The position numbers and the translations under genes were made by a program. 64,000 bases of DNA from contig JAHLJT010002630.1 in the NCBI GenBank assembly GCA_031308135.1, forward strand, positions 103,281,092 through 103,345,091, written 5' to 3'. The notes under the pieces were generated by a model. The model was not told the DNA's origin. It did no database searches and saw only the letters and a program-made list of their open reading frames with translations. How positions within the stretch are numbered: the first letter of the stretch is position 1; each line of letters begins with the position of its first letter. Shown piece after piece: positions 42,523 to 53,080 of this stretch. The stretch comes from Acheta domesticus (Eukaryota > Arthropoda > Insecta > Orthoptera > Gryllidae).

Positions 42523-44110
42523 GTTTTCCTTTACCGCATACGTACGTATACACAGAGTGATATACGTAGTATAGGTAAAGTTATGTCATGATACGCGAAA
42601 AAATGGCCAATTTTCGTCAGAAAGAAATTCGTTGACGCGCCATGATAACGAATAATTGGATGATAAATCCAGTTGCCAAATTAAGAAAAAAAATCCCCTA
42701 ATACGTGGTGTAGCCAGAACCCATTTTTTGTGGGTCCTTGATACCGAAAAACCAATTGAACGGAAAACGTTCGTTCGTTCGTTCGTTCGTCCATCAACAG
42801 TGCTAGCGCCTAGCGTCCGTCAACAGTGCCATACGTACGATTTGTTCCAAAATGGATATTACCCGGTCGATCTGGTTCTAGTCGAAGCTTTGAGATTTTG
42901 AAAAAGATTCTATAAAATTTCGAAGTACTTTACCTGAAGACCCCCCGACATTTTCAAAATTTTCTCAAAAACGGCTCCAATTTTTTTCTTTAAATTTCTT
43001 GTAAGAACGGATGCACTTAAGATGGCATAGGTCCGATTGTCACGGTTAACTCTGAATTTTCGAAAATTGCAAAAGTTAGAATTTTATTCGGCGTCTTCCT
43101 ACAACTACAAAATTGAAGATTGCGATTTTTGCTTCAAATAAAATTTGTTCTTAATAGTGAGTTTTTTCTTTAGGCCATGTACATTGTTTTGAAAATTTTA
43201 GTAGTTTTCGCGCAATATTGCGTGCAATATGTGCAATTTTAAAAAATTACAAAAGCAAGATTTTCTCAAAAACGGCTAAATTTTTTTTTTAAACTTTTGG
43301 TACGGATAGTGGTAAATGTACTCTATCAGATGACATAAAAGCCACATTGCTATATTCTTTTGTTTTTTCAAAAATTGGAAAAATTTATTTTTTTTACTTG
43401 TCTCTCACGTCGTTAATATTTACATTAGCGGCGATTTGTCGACATTAATATATTAACGAGTACATGTGCTTTAAATAATGTCAAGCAAAGTTTCTCGAAA
43501 ACAACCGTTTTCTGTGAAAAGTAGCTCAAATTCCGCATTTTCAGAAACGCTCAAACGCCATTTTTTTTCATATATGGCTGCAATTTGTTTCTTCAGACTT
43601 TTGTAGCGCATAGTTCTAGTTACACTCTTTAATATGACGTAAAGTTTATTTAGTTTTTTTTTTTTTCAAAAATTACACAGCAATTTTTTGAAACATCTCT
43701 CACATCTTTAATATGCACATTAAAAGCAATTTGTAAACATTATTATATTTGTTAATGTATCTGCTTCAAATGAAGTATTTTGAAAACTCAAAAATATTCT
43801 GTGAAAACGAGCTTCAAATTTCGCATTTTTAGTAGCGCTAAAATGCCATTTTCTTTAAAACGGCACAAACTTTTTAAGAGAAAAATTGCCATTTAGGAGT
43901 AGGTTTTTGTGTTCTTTAATATTCTAGAATGAATATTTCCGTTCTATCATTAGAAAACCGAAAAATTAAAAAAATTTTAAAAATGTAGTTTGGTGTGGTG
44001 ATAGATGGCAGCTGGCAAGAGTATGTGGCAATTCCGAATAGCTAGCCGTGACTGAAGTAAATAGAAAACTAATACGGGAAAGTCTGTGCCATTCTGTAGC
44101 ACCACTAGTT
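42523..44110 (+). repeat. R1 repeat family, copy d (duplicate of copy c)
   Basis: Counterpart of 22316-23906 within the duplicated segment. Differences are mainly in T/A run lengths. Confidence 0.8.
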
Positions 44111-44364
44111 ACTTTCACCTTAAAAAAAATCAGAGAGATGGTCTCAGCAATTATCACTCACAATTATCCACACACAACAAAAAAACAAAATAATTCGACA
44201 GAAAATTGACACTTGTAAAACACACAAATATGAAGAACACGTTTCTGTGTTTGAATGAAATGCTTGTTTCGTTTAATTTTACGAGTCCAATTCAATAATT
44301 CAAGAGATAAATTGTCCTGGAGAAATAAACGTGTATTTTTACAAAACAAGGCTTTTCCTACTAT

Positions 44365-44905
44365 TTAATATAATCCACACCAAACAATTATACATTGGTC
44401 CCAATGGTTTAGCAGCTTTTTTCTAACGGTTGCAAAGAACTCTTTATCTTGGGTTTTGAAGCAATTTCTCAAAAATGTTTTGATAACCTCCTTATCCTGA
44501 AACATCCTCCCCTGAAATGCCTCCTTCAGTGGACCAAACAAATGGAAATCGGATGGTGCTAAAGTGGAGCTGTAAGGAGGATGAAGCATTACCTTCCAAC
44601 CCATTTTGTCGATGGTTTCACGGCTTTATTGAGCAGTGTGAGGACGTGCGTTGCCTTGCTGGAGCACCACCTCTCCTCTGAATTCAACGTTTCTCTCTCA
44701 TGGCTGGCTTCATCTTGTTTCAAACGCATATCTGAGCAGTATGACTGTTTATTGTACGCTGATATTCGTGATAATCACAAAAAAAACGCACCTACAGCGT
44801 CCTCAAACATAGTCAACTCGACTTTTTCCTGCTGTTGCGGTCATAACGGTGCTTGTCACTGAACGGTGTTCGCTACTTTTAAACTGTTCTACCCCCTTGA
44901 AAAAC
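44365..44905 (-). pseudogene. mariner transposase relic, copy B
   Basis: The last 79 codons (44365-44604) are open: [20 protein letters not shown], then LFGPLKEAF, ending near WDQCIIVW. Upstream, the NARPHTAQ block is present but the preceding catalytic Asp is Gly, and a stop separates it from the C-terminal frame. The third catalytic Asp (APSD) is present. It is an inactive mariner-type (DDD) transposase. Confidence 0.85.
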
Positions 44906-45998
44906 TTTTCGGGGTCTCTTACAACTTTCACCATACACTGCAGTCATTATAGAGTATACATTAGCTGGTTTTTTTCATCTTCAACAAGTACAAACGAGTC
45001 ACAGAATATTGTTCAACCAATGTGGAATTTCAAGCGGACTCGCAATTGTTCAACTTAATTCTGAGGTTATGATCACAACAATGCTGATCCTCCAGATGGT
45101 CAGGGCTCATCCCAGTGGTGCCAACTTAAAGTCCTAAATTACCAAACTTGTCCTGCCCACTGTTTTTTCTCCAGGACTAATTTGTCACTGTAATTATTGA
45201 ATGAGCTACGTACTTTAAAGCGCAGAAATTTATTTTTATTTTGTCTAGACCAAATTGAAGTAATTTTGCTGCAACTGTCGTAATAAAGACAGTTGTGACT
45301 AGAGAAATGTTAACCACCCATGTTATAACGTTTCTTGGAAACATCAGCAAGAAATGACTTAAAACATATTTTTTTCTTGCAATTTTAATTTAATTATATA
45401 ACCTAGACGTGCGTTACTGTTTAAATTTGCATTGATGTTGTATACTAGGGCTTTGAAAGGGCAAAAGTATGCAATTTTCTATTTCATATCTCATTTTAAC
45501 ATGACATATCAATTGCCTTTGCAAAGAAAACGTTTTGAAGAGAGGTCTTTTTTGAAAAGAGAAGGCGTGGCCATCTTCGGGCAACCAACAGCGGTGACGA
45601 CTATAACATGCGATTTGCTTTGCTTTTCGTTGTATTGCCCCTGTCATCACAACTAGGAAAATCTCTCCGCACGTAACCGAACTCAGAGCCTCCCTATTAA
45701 AAACTGCGTTTATGTTGGTAACAACCAGATCACTGGGAAACAACGGAAGGGGACAACACTTCCAGCATTTGTTATGATTGTGGTGGGTACGCAATTTGTT
45801 TTCTCATGTGTATGCTGCAGCTCATGTTACCAACACAATTTATGTTGTTATTGCACTCTCGCCAACAATGGTGCCAATGCGGAGAGATTTTACTGGCGCA
45901 CTGCACTAGTTGTCATAATAACGGTGGCGTATGTACGAGATAAGGAGGAAGACACTCCGCACCCTGCGAACAAAAACGCAAACAAGTCTATAGGATAT

Positions 45999-46744
45999 TG
46001 TAACGTCACAGCACTGGGCTCGACAGACAGATCCTCCGTCATGCAGGGGTCGAGCTGGCGGCATCCGGACCTCTCAAGTCGTGCAGTGGGAGGGGTTGTC
46101 TTCTGGGGCCGCGCGGCGGCCGGACCTCGGTCTCTGCAGGGTGCGAGCCGGGGGCGTGCCTGGAAGGCGTGTCTGGGGGGCGTGTCTGGGGGGCGTTGTC
46201 TGGGAAGGCGGCTGTCAGTTCGCACAAGGGAATGATGCGTGACGATAGAACTCGGCCTGCAGATGGCGGCAGGCCCTATGTGCAGACGGTCAAAATCTCA
46301 GTCATGAGAACACGTGGGCCGCGGGTCGGCTGCGTGGGAGGTCGGTCAAGTGACCTTTCACGGAGGCCAGCGAAGGAAACGGTCAATCATTCGAGTCTGA
46401 GCCGAATCGAGGTGTGGATGAACCACACTTGCGCCAGGGCGGTGCGGAGACGAGCGGGGGCTCGTGAGGGCAATCCACGTGTTGGAACGCCGTTGTGGAA
46501 GAAGTATTCCACGTGTGACTGTGGTCACGGGGGTGTTACGCTGTGTGCGGGCACTCGTTGAGGAGTGGCGAGGACTACAACTCAGACAGATCTTCAATCG
46601 ACTAAGGATCGTTTCTGCGATCAGGCGAACAGAGGTCTTCCAGAGCAGTGAGAACTGTGTACTTTGTGTAAATAACTGTACAATAAACTTGTATATAGCA
46701 AAAGCTCAGGTCTGTAATAACCGTAGTGTTCCCACGACGTCACA
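45999..46744. mobile_element. Solo LTR, copy B
   Basis: Counterpart of 25787-26517, TGTAACG...GTCACA. The right flank is ATAG (46745-46748) but the left flank is ATAT (45995-45998), so one target-duplication base has changed relative to copy A. It contains an extra ggggggcgt unit near 46185. Confidence 0.85.
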
Positions 46745-47073
46745 ATAGTAAATGAAAATCTGTTAATGCGATGCATGAAGTTAATTATGGCAATTTTTTC
46801 ACATTGTACTCAGTTTTCGGTATCTAATATCTCATCTCATTTTTAATTACCAGAAAGTAATAACAATTTCGGAGTCTTCTGTTGAGAGTACATGCAAAGT
46901 ATCCAAACTATTGGCACAAACAATTTAGGGTAAACTTAATGATTGATACACTTGATTAAAGAGAGATTGTTGCGTCTGGACAATCTTAACAAGAAAAATA
47001 ATACACTCGACGATTTTAGCTAGTTTAGTTAGTACCGATGTACAATACAAATCACTGTATGGTATGTTTATAG

Positions 47074-47267
47074 CATGGAGGAATGCGAAGTTCTATGCAC
47101 AAGATTGGCAATCATGGTAAATGGAACTTTTGAGTGTTTGGGGCCAATACAACATTTGAAGAATAAATTTGCTGAAGGATACACACTGATTATCAAAGTG
47201 AAAGAAGGGGACGATGTTCCGCAGAGAATCAATACAGTTAAGGATTTCATTGCCAGAACTTTTCCAG
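47074..47267 (+). pseudogene. ABCA H-loop exon, copy B
   Basis: Same sequence and splice sites as 26845-27038. The open frame [19 protein letters not shown]... continues to the donor. Confidence 0.85.
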
Positions 47268-48356
47268 GTAACTATTGACTCAGATATATAATAATACCGT
47301 CAGAGAAAAAGCTAATCTTAAGAATATTATTAAAACAGTGTAATTAAATTCATCAGGCACTTTTCAAATATTTGACTCAGAAAGTAAAGGACTAAATTAT
47401 TTAAATGGCTGTTGAAAGTGAATTATTTACTTTTTCAGTACTGCTGACCATTTTGGTCAGTATATTACCACTTCGTTTTTCTCCATACGAGTACATGGAT
47501 AATATATGTACAAATGTACAATTATAACCAATTAATTATTTATCAACATTTAAAATGTTAGCTAACGATATCAATCATTTCAACACTATATAATACACTT
47601 GGACCTTTCAGTGCCGATTATTTTTCTGTTAAAACATATTTTAGATGAATATTAAAGAAATACAATAGACTTACCTAGAATAGAAATACAATAGATCACA
47701 AGCCGTCGTGGATGATGCAAGAGCGGGAGTCTAGAGCGCCAATTTAAATGTATTCTAGAATACACTTCATATCAGTTCTGAATATTTTTCTTCGTAATCT
47801 TACAGATAAAAAAACGTCGAAAAATATTTCCATTTATTTTTAGAATTTATATATATTTACATTAATACACATAAATCATTTAAAATATTTATTGAACACA
47901 ACCTACAAACATTTGATACACTTAGTGTAGATGGCGTTGATACTATTAACGGATTCTAGTGTAAGCCAATGCGATGATTTCCTCAGAGAATATTACTCGA
48001 CTGTTTCACCGTTTACGGGGAGAAACGAGGAAATGCTCCGCGCAGAAGGAGACGCCACGGTCTGCAGTGTCGTAGCGGCCGGTTTGAATTTCGCGCCCGG
48101 AAGTGTCTTTTAAACTCAATTTTCTCAATGACAAAATGTTTTTCGGAAAAACTGAACCTGCCATTCTTCATGACGTGCAACACAGAATTTGATTTTTGTA
48201 ACGGGAGCTTTTGGACACTTTGGCGCGTCAGCCTGGAATGGGCTCATGTCTACCGGCGACGTCCCTGCCTCGCGACCAAGGCTAAGGGGTTCGTTAGCAT
48301 GTAGGCATCATTACGTAAATTATATTTTCTGAAATTATGTCGTTCTATTACTTTAG

Positions 48357-48508
48357 GAGCTGTTCTCAAACAGGAATATCTTCGACTCTTAACTTATAAC
48401 ATTCCAAGGAAGACACATTCTTGGTCACAAATGTTTGGCATTATGGAAAAGGGAAAGAAAAATCTAGATATTGAAGATTATTCTCTTGGGCAGACTACTC
48501 TAGAACAG
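48357..48508 (+). pseudogene. ABCA C-terminal exon, copy B
   Basis: Same as 30416-30567 except for a His-to-Asn change (LLTYNIP versus LLTYHIP). The frame and splice sites are intact. Confidence 0.85.
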
Positions 48509-48622
48509 GTATTTTTGCGAAATTTTGACTAGAAATTTTCTTTGGATTCCTAAATTATTTTCACTTAAATATTTTGGTTAATTTTGGTGAAAAGTTAATG
48601 TTTATGACTGCTTGTCTTCCAG

Positions 48623-48664
48623 GTCTTCATTCAACTTATAAGCTTCCAAAGAGTTCACAAATGA
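48623..48664 (+). pseudogene. ABCA last exon, copy B
   Basis: [13 protein letters not shown] then TGA. One Leu-to-Val change relative to copy A. The acceptor is cttccag instead of cttctag. Confidence 0.85.
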
Positions 48665-48950
48665 GCTATGAAACAAAATAATTTCTCTCCGAGAAGTAAA
48701 TGTGGAAGTGTTGAAATTATTCAAGCACAATACCTATTTGTTTTATTTTATTATTATACTTTTCATTTTATTTACATGTGTTTAAATTACTCTTTTACGG
48801 ATTGCGAACGGTGTTTAGCTTGATGTTACGGAACGTATATTTATACATAATTAAATTCTGCTTTCCCCGATTATTTTTCCGAAGGCACTTTGTTCCGAGC
48901 CTTCGGTAGAAGAATTGCTCCGTTGCTACGAACCACGCAGCTAACGGATT

Positions 48951-49050
48951 TGTCGACAAAGTGTCGAGCAGTTATTTATCGACAAAGTGACGAGCAATTA
49001 TTTATCTACAAAGTGTCAAGCTGTTATTTATCGACAAATGTCGAACAGCT
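48951..49050 (+). repeat. ~31-bp minisatellite, expanded in copy B
   Basis: About four units of tcgacaaagtgtcgagcagt followed by tatttatc, against about two in copy A (31007-31056). Confidence 0.75.
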
Positions 49051-49204
49051 ATCACTCTAAGAGAAGTGATAAGCTTCGCCTATTCAGAGAAGCAGCGCTG
49101 CAGTGCATACTGGTGGGCATGGAGAAAACAACTAAATCTCGAAAATAAGCTCTTGTAACAATTTTCACTTATCACTCTCAGCAGTTATCACTCTCATCGC
49201 ACAA

Positions 49205-50398
49205 ACTGAACAAAGATTTCAAACAACACGTCAATTACACACCTCAGCACACAACACTCTACAGCTCTGATCTCATCAATAAGATAAAGTATTTCCCAGT
49301 CCCCACCAACGCCAAACTTGTTTCTTTTGATGTGGTAAACCTCTTTTTTAGTGTGCCAACATCTGGCTGCGAGAATATAGTTCAAGACCTAATTGACAGA
49401 TCACAGTGTGTAGTGTCCAACATAACTGAACTGTTTAACCTATTTTCTTGGTGCACAGATGCCAACTATTTCAAATTTAATCACGAATTTTACATCAAGA
49501 TTCTGAATTACAGATGGGTTTACACCTCTTACCTTTATTAGCTAAAATATTTATCCACTTCTAAAGATCTCCTTGACTGCCATAGATACGTAGACGACGA
49601 GTTGGCACTATGGACAGGAACCACCAGACAACTTAATAGTTTTACACAATATATCAACTCTACATCCCAACATGAAATTCGCCCCTGAAATAGAAAACGA
49701 ACACAACTCTTTAATACAGGACCATCATGAATTCACCCACACAGACACAATCATATACAACACTTCACAACAGACCCTCCCACACACAAATATGCAGCCT
49801 CCCAAGCCATGGTACATCGGTTAATTTCAATACCCATGTCTCCAGAAAACACAAAAAACAAATAAATACCATAAAACATATAGTCAGGGTGAATGGATAC
49901 GACTGTAATTTCATTAACAAATTAATAATAAAAAACAACACACTCAACATCCGCAAACACACCACTCTCACATCAATTGACAAGAACACTACAGCCACGT
50001 ACCTCTCCATGCCTTATGTAGGACTCCTTTTTCTTAAAACAGCCACCACACTCAATAAATTCGGGCTAGAAACTACCTTCCACAGCACACACACATTACA
50101 AAAAACACTAGCCAATCCCATCTATTTTATCACGAGGGGAGTATGCTCTCATTTGCAACAACTGCAGCGCCATATGCATAGGACAAACTGGCCGAAAATT
50201 CACACAGAGAATCAAAGAACACGAAAAGCATGGAAAAACATTATCACAGTCTTACAATTCGCTGTTCACTTAAATGTAAACAAAACCACATTTCACCAAC
50301 CCGTTAATTTCCGTATTCTAGAAATTGAAAATAGGTACTGGCACAGAATAAAATTAGAATCCCTTCATATACATAACCTACAAAACCACTTGTCTTAA
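49205..50398 (+). mobile_element. Penelope-like element, RT and GIY-YIG remnant
   Basis: Broken reading frames show Penelope-type RT landmarks in order: NAKLVSFDVVNLFFSVPTS, then NIVQDLIDRSQ, NYFKFNHEFY, and HRYVDDELALWTGTTRQLNS (~49581), the catalytic block. The 223-codon frame 49727-50398 covers the RT C-terminal part (YLSMPYVG...). In another frame near 50150-50230 it carries the GIY-YIG endonuclease block (CNNCSAICIGQTGRKFTQRI). Several frameshifts, so inactive. Copy A of the same insertion is cut by the gap. Confidence 0.88.
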
Positions 50399-51948
50399 CA
50401 AACAAATCCCTGAACTGTCGTTACCTCTACTAAAATGAGCCCGACCTGTACACCCCTAACGCCACCCTCCTTCGCCCGCCCGTCTGCCCCTCACGCCTCC
50501 ACAAGCAGCCTGCCTACCGCACCACTCCGGCCTCGCCACCCCGTCCGGCCGCGCCGCCCCCACTTGCTTCCGACCGGCCTTCGGTTTTCTTAAATGGTCG
50601 CACTCCACATTATCCTCAGAACTTCGTTTTCCGCCCAGACGCTGCAAGGTAAGTACGATCCCGTTTGCTTACGCGTCTGGCCTACTCATACTATTTTAAC
50701 ATTATATTTTTTGTAAATAATTTGTATAATTTATATTTCATGTATTCCTGTAATTCTTCAGATAGCTCTGTTGATGATGTGTATGCTATTAAAATGATCT
50801 TAAGCTTAAATATATATTTGATACCATCTTTTGACAACATATTTTATTTCTTTATATGATACACCGTCTATTATGATCTATCCATTGCTGATAAGAAAAT
50901 CATATAGTTCCATTAAAAAATTAATTAAATATCTGGAAAGAAATTATCAACAATATCTCTCCTGCATATTTCGCGCCCCATGAATCTGCACTGTTGTGCG
51001 AAAACTGCACTTCGATATTCTTTCCCTACATTTAATATTCGGTTTTTTTCGATTACGATTTTTTTCATATTTTTTTTTTAATTTCGTGAACTGTTAAGAC
51101 GTCATGGATGAGGCCTAAAGTTGGTGGACACCTTTATTATCATGCACAAACGAGACGAATATCGTTCAGGAGTTGCACATGCCAAGACATAGGAGGCATA
51201 ATTCACTCAAGCAAATTATTTCTTTTATATACCGATATCACATATTTACAGTATCCGTCGGTCCTCCCTCCTCGTGGGGTGTGGCGGACGTCCAAATTCT
51301 GCATGTAGTGTGTGCGTGCCTTCTCTAATCCATTGCCGCCAACAGCGGGTCTAACTGGACAACCGGCAGTCGAACGCGTCGCTTAGGCATAGTGTACGTG
51401 CAGGTGAAGCTCTGGGTACGTTACCCGATGTCGCAATGGCCGGTGCGGCCGTTTGTGGCCCACTTATCTAGACCGCTAGGCACGACGTCATGCACCAACC
51501 CCCGACCCCCCAGTGCACGGCCGACCGTGAAAACGAAATCATTCGCTCAACAAATGGTGTGCAAAATATCCACAGAGTTTGCAGTGAATCAGTAGGGTCC
51601 TTCGGAGTGCAGCATTTTTTATACCGATAAGTGTACATTAACACCCATTTTAAATTATTAATAAATTGATCGGTTTAATAATTAATTTAACTTCCTTGCC
51701 TTTAACATTACATTTTGTTTACTAACCTGCTCAAAAGAGCATTTACAGTACTCAATGTACTATGAAAATTGTCCTCCTAGTTTTCTTGCAAATGCTTCAA
51801 CTTGTCCAGGATATAAATTAACTGGTTGAAATTTCCGATCACTCTAGGGAAAGTATTATTTTCCAGCATTATCAATGCAATATCATAACTGTACATTCTG
51901 ACTTGAAAATTTCAGCGACTCACTTCTAATAAAGAAAATACTGGCACA
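50399..51948. other. Penelope 3' region and unassigned sequence
   Basis: 50455-50590 is C-rich and probably the end of the Penelope insertion. ctctgttgatgatgtgta at ~50766 vaguely recalls the hammerhead-type relics at Penelope ends, but the core is not intact. 51110-51600 is a GC-richer stretch with open frames I cannot assign. Confidence 0.4.
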
Positions 51949-52591
51949 CAGTGGCGGCTCTACCATAAGGTCACATGGTCACGTGCCCTCCCACTTGTAA
52001 AGGAAAATATTAATAGTGGACTGAAATGCGTGTCATATTATCGAGTAATAATTCTAGAGAATTTACGTTAAGGTTTTCACTGGCGATATCGATACTATTT
52101 CACAGCGCAGATAACGAGGTAGTTGTGGCAACAGGGCGAAGTCCGCAAGCTTCGTGTGACCAGCTCCCTCCCGTTCAGCAAAGCTTTTCCTCATAGTGCG
52201 AGGAAAAAAGGGAGGGGGTAATGCTCCCTTAAGGCCCTTCACGGTCACAAGTTTTTTGTGACTGCCACTGCAAGCGCCACTTTACAGATGTACAAACAAC
52301 GCTCGTAGTGTCTGAGAAATGAAATGCTGATTAGCTCAGGACTCGCGTAATCTTAATAATATCAGCAGCTGTGATTCTGTGAGATTTTTTTTTCTTGATC
52401 GTGAGCGTTTGTTGTTTCAATTGAATTGTTCTCTCTTCTCACTCAGCCTAGTTAATATGTGAGAAACCAATGAGGAATTTCAAGTGTTTTTCAGTTTACA
52501 GCGCCTCAACTTCAAAATAAAATGTTTATTAGTTATTTTCTAGCTTTTTGTTTTGTGCCCTACCTGTCCTGAAGTATAGGAGCCGCCACTG
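51949..52591. mobile_element. hAT-type MITE with perfect 8-bp target duplication
   Basis: 643 bp with inverted ends CAGTGGCGGCTC / GAGCCGCCACTG, flanked on both sides by CTGGCACA (51941-51948 and 52592-52599). The 8-bp duplication and CAG-start termini are diagnostic of hAT transposons. There is no transposase inside, so it is non-autonomous. The perfect duplication suggests a fairly young insertion. Confidence 0.95.
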
Positions 52592-52599
52592 CTGGCACA

Positions 52600-53080
52600 G
52601 GTAAAACACAATCCAATCCTAGTAAGGCACGGTGTTCACTCTACACTGTACCCAATCGTGCATTCTTTATCTGCTACCAATATTGATTCTATCTTCTTTT
52701 GATGAAGAACAGCAAAAGACCTCTTTCCATCATAGTTTGATTCATTTTCTAAGCTCTCTGATAACGCCCTTCAAATTTTCTTGAACGTTCAGACTGTCTT
52801 TTGGATTTACATGCAGAACACACTGTCAATTTCGTGGAGATGGTTCCGTCCTCGAGTCTCTGTCGTCCCATAGTACACTGTAGTACAAATTATATGTCCC
52901 ATAGTACAAAGTCCTTTAGTGACTTTTCATCAGAGCATAATGACTTGCGGGGAATTTTCCCTTTTTATCAAAGTGAACTGCACTCTCCATCAAACAAATC
53001 AGAATCAATAAACAGGTAAAACAATTATTTCTCTTCAATGTTATGTGTCAAGAATGCTTAACGACCATAAATATTAATTT
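52600..53080 (+). other. Unassigned; possible exon-like frame 52801-53019
   Basis: A 72-codon frame ends at AACAG|gtaaaa, a possible donor, and is Ser-rich. No family resemblance or matching acceptor was identified, so I do not call a gene. Confidence 0.25.

Larger units (their letters stand above)
40298..49928 (+). repeat. Duplicated segment, copy B
   Basis: Mirrors 20093-31936 in the same orientation. It starts abruptly at tgacattacttatt, 12 bases after the inverted repeat that ends at 40285. It holds ABCA exons 41946-42116, 47074-47267, 48357-48508 and 48623-48664 but no upstream NBD2 exons. It lacks the Chapaev-like transposon of copy A. Confidence 0.95.

Noticed and set aside
52801..53019. 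Exon of a second gene downstream
   Set aside because: Only a possible donor is seen; no acceptor, no family match and no neighbouring exon.
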